The position numbers and the translations under genes were made by a program. From Rossellomorea aquimaris (GTDB lineage: Bacteria; Bacillota; Bacilli; Bacillales; Bacillaceae_B): DNA of 64,000 nt. Of this stretch, positions 49,408 to 57,560 are shown one piece after another; the first letter of the stretch is position 1; each line of letters begins with the position of its first letter. The notes beneath the pieces were generated by a model, which worked only from the letters and a program-made list of their open reading frames with translations, made no database searches and was not told the origin of the DNA. The stretch lies in contig NZ_MINN01000085.1 in the NCBI RefSeq assembly GCF_001877785.1, positions 1 to 64,000 of the forward strand, given 5' to 3'.

Positions 49408-49436
49408 ACCCCTTTCCCTAATTGGAGAGGGGTTAA
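49408..49436 (+). terminator. Hairpin after the lysis module
   Basis: AACCCC and GGGGTT pair around a 15-base loop about 50 bases after the amidase stop. The T-run is weak. Confidence 0.5.
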
Positions 49437-49520
49437 ATACGCTCAAAAGTATGTTTGTGAATTAAGTATTGTTGGTAGAATAATAGTAGGATTGGCTATC
49501 CTACTATTAGCATACAAAGT

Positions 49521-49583
49521 AAACCCCTTCCTACGGATGGGCATACGAGTTGTGCTGCCTCTTCTTTAGGGAAGGGGTTTTTT
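49521..49583 (+). terminator. Long-loop terminator at the end of the late operon
   Basis: AAACCCCTTCC (49521-49531) is complementary to GGAAGGGGTTT (49570-49580), followed by TTTG. The 3' arm lies over the end of the minus-strand gene at 49566. Confidence 0.55.
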
Positions 49584-49835
49584 GTTTGGGTCATCGTCAT
49601 CAGGTAAGGTGAGGAAGTGTTGCACCTCTAATTTCAAGACTTCTTCTTTAAAATCTTCCTCACCATTTATTAGTAAACTTTCGATCACTGTATCACACTC
49701 CGCTACATTCATTTCATAATCCTTGCACCATTTATATAGTTCTTCTGCTAACTCTTCTTTGGAACAATCCAAGGTACGTTTCATCAAAAGGGTTTCTTCA
49801 TCGACTCTGAGTTTCAAGTCCATTTCAAATTTCAT
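49566..49835 (-). CDS. Small acidic protein, function unknown
   Basis: The 89-residue minus-strand protein starts MKFEMDLKLRVDEETLLMKR and is rich in Glu and Asp (LLINGEEDFKEEVLKLEVQH) with two Cys. AGGAGGTAG gives a strong ribosome binding site. It lies just right of the lysis genes on the opposite strand, where lysogenic cargo is common. I do not recognise the family. Confidence 0.65.
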   Translation of the reverse strand: MKFEMDLKLRVDEETLLMKRTLDCSKEELAEELYKWCKDYEMNVAECDTVIESLLINGEEDFKEEVLKLEVQHFLTLPDDDDPNKKPLP

Positions 49836-49985
49836 AAGATGTCTACCTCCTGTGTCTTTTGTATAATTATCATTTAACCAAATAAATTAATTCAAGATGT
49901 ATTCGTGATGTTTCTATATGTGATTAGTCGGTTTTTGTGGTAAAATGTTACACGTTGACATTTCAACCTTGGCATGTTTTTTGCA

Positions 49986-50012
49986 CCCTCTTCACTTGAA
50001 GAGGGATTTTTT
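49986..50012. terminator. Strong terminator between minus-strand cargo genes
   Basis: CCCTCTTC and GAAGAGGG pair around ACTT with ATTTTTTATTTTT following on the plus strand. Confidence 0.8.
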
Positions 50013-50036
50013 ATTTTTCTTACTGAATCCTATTTG

Positions 50037-50225
50037 TTAGTTTTCATCGTAATCGAACCTAACCATTGCCTCTAGTTCTTCCACATTTTCAACACACTTT
50101 GCAACTCGTTTTATTAATTCTACTTTGCTAGCTTTCCCACCATCTATTTCCAAGCCTAATGTAATTAATTTTTCCTTGAGAGTTATTAATTCTCCTTTTG
50201 CTGCCAATGCATCCACTATATCCAT
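50037..50225 (-). CDS. Small helical protein, function unknown
   Basis: The 62-residue minus-strand protein starts MDIVDALAAKGELITLKEKL and is amphipathic and helical. TTAGAGGTGAG precedes the ATG. An overlapping alternative frame at 50128-50313 is less protein-like. No family is recognised. Confidence 0.55.
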   Translation of the reverse strand: MDIVDALAAKGELITLKEKLITLGLEIDGGKASKVELIKRVAKCVENVEELEAMVRFDYDEN

Positions 50226-50476
50226 TTAACTCACCTCTAATATGTTTAGATTCTTTCTTTATCATAATTTCATCACATAAATTTAAGATTTCCAGTAAGT
50301 TATTTTTTATCAAGTCAATTGAATCACTTGTAAAATGTAGTCAAATACTCACCATAATAGCAAAACCCGAAATAATACTTTATGCTTAGTTTTCATACTA
50401 GGTATTGTTGTAAAACTTTTGTCATGTTACCATTTTTTCGGTAGCGCTACTAATTACTTGAATTTTGGGGGAAAAA

Positions 50477-51346
50477 ATGAAAAAACTAATTGCATCTACA
50501 ATTGCTTTTACACTTCTTGTTTCACCTTTTACCTTTTCGGTTAGTGCACAAGAAAACACAACAATTACTGAAGAGAAGAATATGGACTCAACAAAACTAA
50601 AAGAAGAAATTGAAGCAAACAAACTCATAAAAAAAACTGGAAAGGTAAAGAAGTCTTTGACTGCTGAAGAACGTAAAGAAATTATTGATAATTTTAAATA
50701 TGCGGATTCAGTTTCCAAAGATGAATTATATAATTTGAGTGATGTGTCTTTACAAGAATTAAACAATACTAATGGGGAAATAGTATCCGTAGAAAAGGTA
50801 AGTAGTTATGCGTTAAATAGTCCTAGAGAGGGAGAAATCGTCCCCTTTACAATGCCAACAGAGCATTTTGAAATGACTGTAATCGCTTTGCAAGTTGGAG
50901 AGAACGTTTATCAATTTCATGCGGAGGGTGATTGGAAAGTAAATCCGAATTATGAATTTACCGACGTGATTGCACTTGCATGGTCTGATAATTTTACATT
51001 AGAAGATGATTTAGCTTATACATTAGAAGATATGGGTAATGATTATTTAGAAAGAGATTATATCGGATTAATTAGAAATGATGTGGACCCTGAAGCTGGT
51101 TTAGGGTATGACGTAGATTTAGTTCTCGGTGAAGATGAGGAAGCCGTAGTACTTCAGGCAATAGTAAGCGCTCCGGAGGAATCAGGGAGAGCAAATCTTG
51201 TAGCAGAGTATGGCCATTTGGAAATATCCGCTAGTGATGTAACTCTTGGTTTTAGTGGAGGCTCTTCTCCATCTGTTACTATGGAAGCAGGTTTTAATAC
51301 CAACTTAGAAAAAGCGTCGCCAGCATATGATTCTTTTGATTATTAA
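50477..51346 (+). CDS. Secreted protein of unknown function
   Basis: The 289-residue protein starts MKKLIASTIAFTLLVSPFTF and has a signal peptide with cleavage near SVSAQ (residue 24). A charged helical region follows (about 30-85), then an acidic beta-rich domain. No cell-wall anchor is visible. GGGGGAAAA precedes the ATG. A four-gene membrane/secreted region follows, so it may belong to an exported module carried by the lysogen. The family is not recognised. Confidence 0.65.
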   Translation: MKKLIASTIAFTLLVSPFTFSVSAQENTTITEEKNMDSTKLKEEIEANKLIKKTGKVKKSLTAEERKEIIDNFKYADSVSKDELYNLSDVSLQELNNTNGEIVSVEKVSSYALNSPREGEIVPFTMPTEHFEMTVIALQVGENVYQFHAEGDWKVNPNYEFTDVIALAWSDNFTLEDDLAYTLEDMGNDYLERDYIGLIRNDVDPEAGLGYDVDLVLGEDEEAVVLQAIVSAPEESGRANLVAEYGHLEISASDVTLGFSGGSSPSVTMEAGFNTNLEKASPAYDSFDY

Positions 51347-51370
51347 AGACAAAAGAGGAGAAGATAATAA

Positions 51371-51538
51371 ATGATTAAAGATTTGTTGTGGGGAGCAGCT
51401 GTATTCATCATAGGCTTAATAATCGTTGTTGCATTTTCATCGATTTCATCTGGCCACGAACAATCTTTTCAATTAGGGTTAATTGTTTCAATTTTATATC
51501 TAGCATCAATTATATTTGTAAGTGCTAAAAAGAAATAA
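51371..51538 (+). CDS. Small two-TM membrane protein
   Basis: The 55-residue protein starts MIKDLLWGAAVFIIGLIIVV and has two hydrophobic segments and a Lys-rich end (SAKKK). It lies 24 bases after the secreted-protein gene with AGAGGAGAAG upstream, so the two are probably co-expressed. It could be an immunity or anchoring partner, which is only inference. Confidence 0.6.
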   Translation: MIKDLLWGAAVFIIGLIIVVAFSSISSGHEQSFQLGLIVSILYLASIIFVSAKKK

Positions 51539-51600
51539 TCAAAGGAGGGGAGCTAAATGCTCTCCTTCTTTTTATAATTATAACTTATTTATTTTTCTTT

Positions 51601-51792
51601 CTAATTAAGAAGTTTATTATCAAAAAATGAATATTTTCTTACGATTTCTTCAAACGTTCCCTCATCAATGTATGGTTGATTCTGCATATCTGGACAATCC
51701 ATGTGGAGTACAGTGTTTACTCTGTTTAATACTACTTGATCAGTAGGTAAATATGCCTTTTGACAATTAGGACAGTACATTTTTTTGTTCAT
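51601..51792 (-). CDS. Small zinc-finger-like protein
   Basis: The 63-residue minus-strand protein starts MNKKMYCPNCQKAYLP and has CPNC followed by HMDCPDM further on, a plausible zinc site. GGGAGGAATT precedes the ATG. It is divergent from the next gene. The function is unknown. Confidence 0.6.
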   Translation of the reverse strand: MNKKMYCPNCQKAYLPTDQVVLNRVNTVLHMDCPDMQNQPYIDEGTFEEIVRKYSFFDNKLLN

Positions 51793-51974
51793 TAACAAAT
51801 TCCTCCCTTTTCTTGAGTTACATATAAATAGATTCGCTAATTTGCTTCAGGTCCCTTTAAAAGAACTGAAAACATTATAAAAATTTTCTATTTACTTTCT
51901 TAATTGTAAAATTTTGTACAAAAAATAAATTAAACGTGATATTATTAAATTCATACTGATTTTGGAGGAGTAAC

Positions 51975-52235
51975 ATGGAGAATAAAAATTTCAATAGTAA
52001 AGCTATCATTTCTTTCGTTTTAGGCATTGCCTCGTTTTTTATTCATATTTGGGGAATTATTTTTGGGATCGTAGGAATAATCTTATATGTAATTAGTAAA
52101 AAAGAAATCAAGAATAAAAATGAAAAGGGTATGAACTTTGCTATAGCAGGTTTGGTGTTGAGTATTGTAGGTGCAGTATATCAAACAATTATGTTACTAC
52201 TAGGAATAATGGCTTATACGGCTTTATTTTCTTAA
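51975..52235 (+). CDS. DUF4190-like small membrane protein
   Basis: The 86-residue protein starts MENKNFNSKAIISFVLGIAS and has three hydrophobic segments. GIIFGIVGIILYVISKKEIK and the Gly-rich second half match the DUF4190 pattern of small Gram-positive membrane proteins. GGAGGAG precedes the ATG and a strong terminator follows. The role is unknown. Confidence 0.7.
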   Translation: MENKNFNSKAIISFVLGIASFFIHIWGIIFGIVGIILYVISKKEIKNKNEKGMNFAIAGLVLSIVGAVYQTIMLLLGIMAYTALFS

Positions 52236-52247
52236 AAAAATATTTGC

Positions 52248-52290
52248 AACTAATAGCAGATCCATTTTAAGGATCTGCTATTAGTTATTT
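52248..52290. terminator. Strong terminator after the DUF4190-like gene
   Basis: AACTAATAGCAGATCC and GGATCTGCTATTAGTT form a perfect 16-bp stem with an ATTTTAA loop, followed by ATTTT. Confidence 0.9.
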
Positions 52291-52314
52291 TATAAACATT
52301 TTTTTACATTTTTA

Positions 52315-52343
52315 TTTACATATATATGGTATTAGTGTAATAT
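52315..52343 (+). promoter_or_regulatory. Probable sigma-A promoter of the subtilase operon
   Basis: TTTACA (52315-52320) and TAATAT (52338-52343) are spaced by 17 bases. The start codon of the protease gene is 84 bases beyond. Confidence 0.55.
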
Positions 52344-52426
52344 TATACCTGTTCTGCGCAGGACAAATTTAACGGGTCTTTAGGTTTATCTATTAAAAAT
52401 GTAACTATCAATAGGATTGAATTTAA

Positions 52427-53308
52427 ATGTACGCATTATTTCAAAGTTTTTCCAGATTATCGAAGCTTCTTATACTTTTATTTATTTTAGGACTGGTAGT
52501 TCCCTTAGTTTATCCAGAAGTCAAAGTTAAAGAAAAACAACCTTGGCATATTGAGTTTCTGAATGTAGAAGAACTACATAGGTATTCAAAGGGCTCATCT
52601 CAAAAGATTGGATTAATCGACAGTGGGATTTCTAAATTTCAAACTAATTCAAAAAATATACAGTATATAGCAAGTTTTGATAACGGAATTGATGACATTG
52701 GTCATGGTTCAATTATGTTTTCACTTATTAAAGGTCAACGTAATGAAATTCTAGGAATAGCTCCTGAGTCAGAATTGATATCTATTAAATTAATAGAATC
52801 AGATGGGGAAATTGCTCCTTCAATGATGGCAGAAGCTATACAAAAGGCTATAGATTTGAAGTGTACTATTATCAATTTGAGCCTGGGTAGCTATGAGTCT
52901 AATAAATTGGTTTCTCAAACTATTGATAAAGCATTAGATTTGGGGATTACTGTAGTTGCTTCTTCGGGTGATTATGGAACTGATGAGATGATGTTCCCAG
53001 CTAGACATGAAGGGGTAATTTCAGTTGGAGCATTAGATAAGAATGGTGATGTTACGAGTTTTACCAATGCACCTATTCGCACAACTATTAACTTCCCAGG
53101 AGAAGAAATAATGGGGGTGGGATTAGATGGAGAAAAAATTATGACATCAGGCACATCCCAAGCTACAGCACTTCTAACTGGCTATATTGCATTAATAAAA
53201 GACTTTCAAAAACATAATAAGAACGAGCTTAATAATGATGAACTAAGAAAATTATTAAGTGAAATTGAGGAAAAAGATTATTTAAGTGCATTCTCTGAAT
53301 TAAATTAG
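52427..53308 (+). CDS. Membrane-anchored subtilisin-like serine protease (S8)
   Basis: The 293-residue protein has an N-terminal membrane segment (about residues 13-30, LLILLFILGLVVPLVY) and an S8 domain with the catalytic triad: Asp in IGLIDSGIS near residue 65, His in IDDIGHGS near residue 93, Ser in TSGTSQATALLTGY near residue 244, plus INLSLGS and VVASSGD. There is almost no propeptide. It should act outside the membrane and may process the secreted protein encoded next door. B. subtilis secreted proteases are larger and lack the anchor. Confidence 0.88.
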   Translation: MYALFQSFSRLSKLLILLFILGLVVPLVYPEVKVKEKQPWHIEFLNVEELHRYSKGSSQKIGLIDSGISKFQTNSKNIQYIASFDNGIDDIGHGSIMFSLIKGQRNEILGIAPESELISIKLIESDGEIAPSMMAEAIQKAIDLKCTIINLSLGSYESNKLVSQTIDKALDLGITVVASSGDYGTDEMMFPARHEGVISVGALDKNGDVTSFTNAPIRTTINFPGEEIMGVGLDGEKIMTSGTSQATALLTGYIALIKDFQKHNKNELNNDELRKLLSEIEEKDYLSAFSELN

Positions 53309-53328
53309 AATTTGGGAGGAATTATGAG

Positions 53329-54159
53329 ATGAATATTAAAAAAATAGCTATTGGTCTATCTACATTAACATTAACATTTGGATTAGTTGCAAACACACCG
53401 GTTTCTGCAGAGCCTTCAGTAAAAACTAAACTGGTAGCGAATGAAAAAATTGAGACAAAAGATGAACTTATTCAGACAATCAAGGAAATTAATAAGAGTT
53501 CTGAAATTAAAAACCTTAGTACTGGAGAAAAAGTAAAAGTTGCTGATGAAATCCTAAAAAATGCTACCAAAGAAGCTAAAAAAGAATATGATAAGCAAAT
53601 GATGGATGAAGTGAAAAAAGGAAGCGAAAAGATTGATATGGAGAAAGTAAACGAAACAGGTTTTGACTCCGCTGAAATAACTTTATCTGACGGTAGTAAA
53701 GTGGAATATCAGGTTAGTGATATTTCTGAAAGTGAGGAATACTCGCTTCAAGGTCAATCAATGTCACCTTTTGTAAACACCACTAAAAAATATGGTGATC
53801 GTCGCTTTACAGCAACAATTACTTTCGATTCATGGGGAGTAACAGTCGGTAAAATATCACTCGGTACACATTACACAATTGGAGATTATGGTTTGAAAAT
53901 GAGATATGTCTCAAAGGGTGGAACGGAGAGTTACTCCGGATTATTTGATATACAAGATGCTAATGTAAAAGTAACTGATAGCCGGGCTGAAAAAGTTGGT
54001 TACGATATTAATGGTTTCGGTTCTTATAAAGTACATGCTGGCTTAGGTTGGTTATCAGGAACTAAGTATTTTGAATTAACAAGTACAATAAAGTTGTATA
54101 GCTTAAATAAATCTAATAGATCTGCATATGTCCAACAATCCTATAGATTTGTGGATTAA
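53329..54159 (+). CDS. Secreted protein paired with the subtilase
   Basis: The 276-residue protein starts MNIKKIAIGLSTLTLTFGLV, with a signal peptide ending near VSAE (residue 28). A Lys/Glu-rich helical stretch follows (about 30-110), then a beta-rich C-terminal domain (DRRFTATITFDSWGVTVGKI). It follows the protease gene by 20 bases with GGGAGG, so it is in the same operon. The helical segment could be a propeptide cut by the protease. Bacteriocin-like or exclusion functions are possible, but nothing confirms them. Confidence 0.65.
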   Translation: MNIKKIAIGLSTLTLTFGLVANTPVSAEPSVKTKLVANEKIETKDELIQTIKEINKSSEIKNLSTGEKVKVADEILKNATKEAKKEYDKQMMDEVKKGSEKIDMEKVNETGFDSAEITLSDGSKVEYQVSDISESEEYSLQGQSMSPFVNTTKKYGDRRFTATITFDSWGVTVGKISLGTHYTIGDYGLKMRYVSKGGTESYSGLFDIQDANVKVTDSRAEKVGYDINGFGSYKVHAGLGWLSGTKYFELTSTIKLYSLNKSNRSAYVQQSYRFVD

Positions 54160-54208
54160 TATTTGATTTAAAAGAACCATCACAAAAAAATAACTATTGG
54201 TACCGATT

Positions 54209-54241
54209 AAGACTTAGGGAGAATTACTCTCTAAGTCTTTT
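54209..54241 (+). terminator. Terminator at the right end of the prophage
   Basis: AAGACTTAG and CTAAGTCTT pair, with GGGAG/CTCTC extending the stem around AATTA, and TTTT follows. It insulates comGA from phage transcription. Confidence 0.85.
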
Positions 54242-54320
54242 GTATATATTTAAATTGTTACCGTTATTGTTAAGGAATCTATAGTTTTTAAGTATTTTGT
54301 GTTCTATTATTTTCACTAGC

Positions 54321-54322
54321 CA
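54321..54322. other. attR, right prophage junction in comGA
   Basis: The CA dinucleotide corresponds to 10747-10748. From here the reading frame of comGA resumes as LVLTTLHTKDAKSAVYRLME, directly continuing the AALTGH of the left half. Confidence 0.75.
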
Positions 54323-54692
54323 TCTGGTATTAACAACTTTACACACTAAAGACGCAAAAAGTGCTGTGTACAGGCTGATGGAACTGGGGGTTCACTGGCA
54401 TGATATACAACAGACATTGATCGGGGTGACTGCTCAGAGGCTGTTAAAACTCAAATGCGCGATTTGCGAAACTGAATGCAGTGCAGATTGTAAAGGCAAA
54501 GGAACGGCGAAAAGGGCATCGGTCTATGAAATTGTAACGGGCAGTGCTCTTAAGGAAGTGATTAAAGAAGCAAGGGGAGAAGATGCATACTATCAATATC
54601 CCACTCTTCGAACACTGATCAACAAGGGGGTGGCATTGGGGTTTGTTCCGGATTCTGAGTTCCGCAAATGGATACATGAAGAAAATGGATGA
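54321..54692 (+). pseudogene. comGA: comGA, 3' part
   Basis: This half encodes the end of the traffic ATPase: LVLTTLHTKDAKSAVYRL, the helical region, and the zinc-binding cysteines CAICETECSADC near the middle, then YQYPTLRTLINKGVALGF. There is no natural start codon; any translation from a phage-derived codon would lack the ATP-binding site. The stop overlaps the start of comGB, so loss of translation through here may also lower comGB expression by uncoupling. Confidence 0.92.
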
Positions 54693-55698
54693 TCAAGGGA
54701 AATTCCTGAAGCGGACGGGTGATCTCCTTGAAAAAGGATACACATTTTCAGAAGCAATTGATTTTCTGCTTGTGCCTGGCCGGAACGGTTCAGGTAAATT
54801 AAAAAAGAGGATCAACAACTCTCTCCAAAAAGGGGAGCCTATTTCTTCGATATTTGACCGTCAGTTCAACATGCCGAAGCAGGTATCAGCACAGATATAC
54901 TTTGCAGAACATCATGGCGAGATGGGTGCCACCCTTAAAGAAGCGGGTGATTATCTGCAGAAAATGAGTGAAGGCAGACAAAAATTACTGAAGGTCCTTC
55001 AGTATCCTCTCTTTTTGGTATTGATTGCTATCATGCTCATGGTACTCCTCAGCAGGATTCTGTTTCCGCGCTTTCAATCGTTATATCATTCATTAGGTTA
55101 TGACCAAGCAGACAATTTCAATTACCTCTTTTGGTTCATCGAAAGTTTCCCCTCGTATTTTTTGGGGTTCATCCTTATTGCATCAATGACAGTCCCCTTC
55201 ATTTATATTTTCAAAAATAAGTTATTCCAGGTAGGCCACATCACTTTTCTGACAAATTTCCCGCTGCTGTCCTTTTTCATCAAGCATGGGCAGACACATT
55301 TCTTTGCGAGGGAACTCAGTTTTCTGTTGAAAAACGGCGTATCGATCACTGAATCACTGAACATCATTGAGAGGCAGACGTATCGTCCGACCCTGCAGTA
55401 TATTTCAAAGGACCTGCTGAAAGGACTTAAAGAAGGCCGGCCGCTGTATGATTGCACCGCTAAGATCCCCTTCTTTCAAGAAGAGCTATCTTATGTTGTT
55501 TCCCACGGCCAAAAAAACGGGAGGCTTGCAGACGAATTGAAGCTGTACAGTGAAATTTGTTTTTCGGAATTGGAAGAGAAGGGGAACAGGCTTCTGAAGT
55601 ATATCCAGCCGGCGATCTTCACATTTGTCGGGTTATTCATCATGGCCATTTACTTTTCCATCATGATGCCGCTGTTTCAAATGATGCAGGGCATTTAA
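54676..55698 (+). CDS. comGB: ComGB, competence pseudopilus platform protein
   Basis: The 340-residue protein is a GspF/PilC-type inner-membrane platform for pilin assembly. It has three hydrophobic regions (near residues 115-135, 165-185 and 310-335) and two similar cytoplasmic helical halves, with FAEHHGEMGATLKEAGDYL and ELSFLLKNGVSITESLNIIE. The start is ATG 54676 or 54685, both inside the end of comGA. The gene is intact. Its transcription would normally come from the comGA promoter, now 44 kb away. Confidence 0.92.
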   Translation: MKKMDDQGKFLKRTGDLLEKGYTFSEAIDFLLVPGRNGSGKLKKRINNSLQKGEPISSIFDRQFNMPKQVSAQIYFAEHHGEMGATLKEAGDYLQKMSEGRQKLLKVLQYPLFLVLIAIMLMVLLSRILFPRFQSLYHSLGYDQADNFNYLFWFIESFPSYFLGFILIASMTVPFIYIFKNKLFQVGHITFLTNFPLLSFFIKHGQTHFFARELSFLLKNGVSITESLNIIERQTYRPTLQYISKDLLKGLKEGRPLYDCTAKIPFFQEELSYVVSHGQKNGRLADELKLYSEICFSELEEKGNRLLKYIQPAIFTFVGLFIMAIYFSIMMPLFQMMQGI

Positions 55699-55721
55699 TT
55701 GAATCAAGAAGGAGGTTCATT

Positions 55722-56039
55722 ATGTTAAAGAATGAAAAGGGTTTTACGATGATAGAAATGATGATCGTATTATTGGTCATCTCAGTCCTCTTATTTGTTA
55801 CCATTCCTAACGTTACAAGTCAGAGCAATAAGATCAATTCGAAAGGATGTGAAGCGTTCATCAATATGGTCGAAGGGCAGGTGGAGGCTTATAAGATGGA
55901 TAACGGGAATGCGGAACCGGTCACGATGACACAGCTGGTTGATAAGAAATATATCAATGAAGAGCATCAAACATGTCCAAACGGACAAACATTGACCATA
56001 GATGCGGAGGGGAATGTTGACACAGTTGCGGCAGAGTAA
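55722..56039 (+). CDS. comGC: ComGC, major competence pseudopilin
   Basis: The 105-residue protein has a type IV prepilin signal (KGFTMIEMMIVLLVISVL) cut by ComC before Phe, a hydrophobic helix and a short soluble part with two Cys. It forms the bulk of the transformation pseudopilus. GAAGGAGG precedes ATG 55722. The comGD start lies inside its 3' end. Confidence 0.93.
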   Translation: MLKNEKGFTMIEMMIVLLVISVLLFVTIPNVTSQSNKINSKGCEAFINMVEGQVEAYKMDNGNAEPVTMTQLVDKKYINEEHQTCPNGQTLTIDAEGNVDTVAAE

Positions 56040-56478
56040 GGCGGTTTGGCATCAGGGAGGTTATACATTCATCGAGATGCTCCTGGTCATATTGATACTA
56101 ACAGTCCTCTTATCGTTTGCTGCTTTCTCAACTGCGCCACTGAAAGAGCATACCGGAAAAAAATTTTTCATTTCCCAGCTGCAATCAGACTTGTACCTCA
56201 TCCAAAGCCAAAGCTTTTTTTCACAATCCTCCATGACCCTGCTGTTTTATCCTGATGCAAATAAATATGTGGCGAAAGATTATTATGGAAACACGATGAT
56301 TACGCGGGCTCTTCCTCCCGGCATCAAATTCTCAAAGAGCAATAATCTGAATGAAATCATTTTTACCGCATCAGGCAATACAAACCGGTTCGGTCCGGTG
56401 TATTTCAATTCCGGGAGTACCACGATAAAACTTTCATTTCAAATTGGACAAGGAAGATTTTATGTTCAGGAATTCTAA
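56014..56478 (+). CDS. comGD: ComGD, minor competence pseudopilin
   Basis: The protein is about 154 residues and carries the prepilin motif GGYTFIEMLLVILILTVL. The soluble part is beta-rich. The start could be ATG 56014, or TTG 56017 or 56026; the first is used here. It overlaps comGC, and comGE overlaps its end, in the same order as B. subtilis. Confidence 0.88.
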   Translation: MLTQLRQSKAVWHQGGYTFIEMLLVILILTVLLSFAAFSTAPLKEHTGKKFFISQLQSDLYLIQSQSFFSQSSMTLLFYPDANKYVAKDYYGNTMITRALPPGIKFSKSNNLNEIIFTASGNTNRFGPVYFNSGSTTIKLSFQIGQGRFYVQEF

Positions 56479-56779
56479 AGGTTTTTCACTTCCCGAAAGC
56501 CTGGTCGCTTTTAGCTGCTTCATGGTGATGCTTGCATTTTCCCTCCCTCTCTGCATCAGGATGATTACTACGCTGGAAGAAAAGCAGCAAAGGGTGGAGG
56601 CATTGAAGTTCCTTCAGGAAGGAATTGAGTATACAGTGGTGACGGGTGACTATAGAAACAGTACGAGGGTATACAAGGGAGTGCTTTATACCTTGAGTTG
56701 GAAAGGGAACGACCTCACCACTCCGTGTGTAACCTTGGAAAAGGAAGGAGGTACCGATGAAATATGTGTATCGGAATAA
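56462..56779 (+). CDS. comGE: ComGE, minor competence pseudopilin
   Basis: The 105-residue protein starts MFRNSKGFSLPESLVAFSCF, a prepilin-like N-terminus with Glu at position +5. It overlaps comGD and comGF. ACAAGGAAG precedes ATG 56462. It has two Cys near its end. Confidence 0.87.
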   Translation: MFRNSKGFSLPESLVAFSCFMVMLAFSLPLCIRMITTLEEKQQRVEALKFLQEGIEYTVVTGDYRNSTRVYKGVLYTLSWKGNDLTTPCVTLEKEGGTDEICVSE

Positions 56780-57206
56780 TAAGGGGTTCACCCTGCTGGA
56801 TGCCCTGCTGTCCTTTATGATCTTTACGGTCATATCGCTCAGCTTTCCACTCGTCATAAAAGGACTTCATATCATCCAAAAAGAAAGCATTCCTCCGAGG
56901 TATTATGAATGGAATCTATTCAGTGAGAGTCTGAGAATGGAAATGTGGGGAGGGAGTGATCTCCTGTATTCCCCGGAAGAAATCACGTTTGAAAGCAATG
57001 GGAAAACCATTACGTATGAGCGGTACCAAGATTCAGTAAGGAGAAGGGTTGGCGGACTAGGGCATGAGGTCGTGCTTCAAGGAGTCGATTCGTATATTAT
57101 TACAGAGGTCCCGCAAGGAATAAAGATCTCAGTTGTGTTTAAAGAGGGAGAGAATGTTGAAAGTGAATTTTATCATTACAAGGAAATTCGACCGGAAGTA
57201 CCTTAA
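56757..57206 (+). CDS. comGF: ComGF, minor competence pseudopilin
   Basis: The 149-residue protein starts MKYVYRNNKGFTLLDALLSF and has the typical prepilin N-terminus with Asp in place of Glu. The C-terminal motif GVDSYIITEVPQGIKISVVF matches the ComGF family. It overlaps both neighbours. Confidence 0.9.
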   Translation: MKYVYRNNKGFTLLDALLSFMIFTVISLSFPLVIKGLHIIQKESIPPRYYEWNLFSESLRMEMWGGSDLLYSPEEITFESNGKTITYERYQDSVRRRVGGLGHEVVLQGVDSYIITEVPQGIKISVVFKEGENVESEFYHYKEIRPEVP

Positions 57207-57555
57207 TGAGGGAGGTTTCCTGCTTCCCTATTCAATGCTGCTGTTCATGATCGTTATAACGGGGGCTGTATTGTCGACAAGCCTCTTTCTCAGTAAATAC
57301 CGCTATCTGGTCAATATGGGAGAAGTGTATGAAAGAAAGGTGAGCATTGCCCATGGTGCGCTCCTTGGTATGAAAGATCCTGTGCCCGCTTCAGGCACAA
57401 ATGAGGGGGAGTTCGGTGTAACAGAAGTAGTGAGTTCTCTCCTGAATGAACACGAAGTGCTAATGGAAATAACCTATCAAGCAGATGAGAAGGTTTTTAA
57501 GCCGGTATCTGTTGTGTATAATAGGGAAACAAAACAAATCATAGATTGGAAGTAA
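57154..57555 (+). CDS. comGG: ComGG, competence pseudopilus protein
   Basis: The 133-residue protein starts MLKVNFIITRKFDRKYL and has one N-terminal hydrophobic helix (GGFLLPYSMLLFMIVITGAV) and the divergent pilin-like signal normal for ComGG. AAGAGGGAGAG precedes ATG 57154. It is the last gene of the operon, five bases before the aroK start. Confidence 0.85.
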   Translation: MLKVNFIITRKFDRKYLNEGGFLLPYSMLLFMIVITGAVLSTSLFLSKYRYLVNMGEVYERKVSIAHGALLGMKDPVPASGTNEGEFGVTEVVSSLLNEHEVLMEITYQADEKVFKPVSVVYNRETKQIIDWK

Positions 57556-57560
57556 TGTGT

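Larger units (their letters stand above)
10749..54322. mobile_element. Integrated siphovirus-type prophage inserted in comGA (about 43.6 kb)
   Basis: The element runs from the comGA break to the point where comGA resumes. It contains an integrase, a repressor/Cro switch, replication and recombination genes, ArpU, terminase, portal, capsid, connector, tail, tape measure, Dit, Tal, holin and amidase in classical order. Head and early genes resemble B. subtilis SPP1, PBSX and skin. Extra cargo lies at both ends and inside the lysogeny module. The tape measure gene has a nonsense codon and the amidase gene is broken, so the phage may be defective for virion assembly and lysis. Insertion into a competence gene parallels Listeria A118-type phages in comK. 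Confidence 0.95.
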
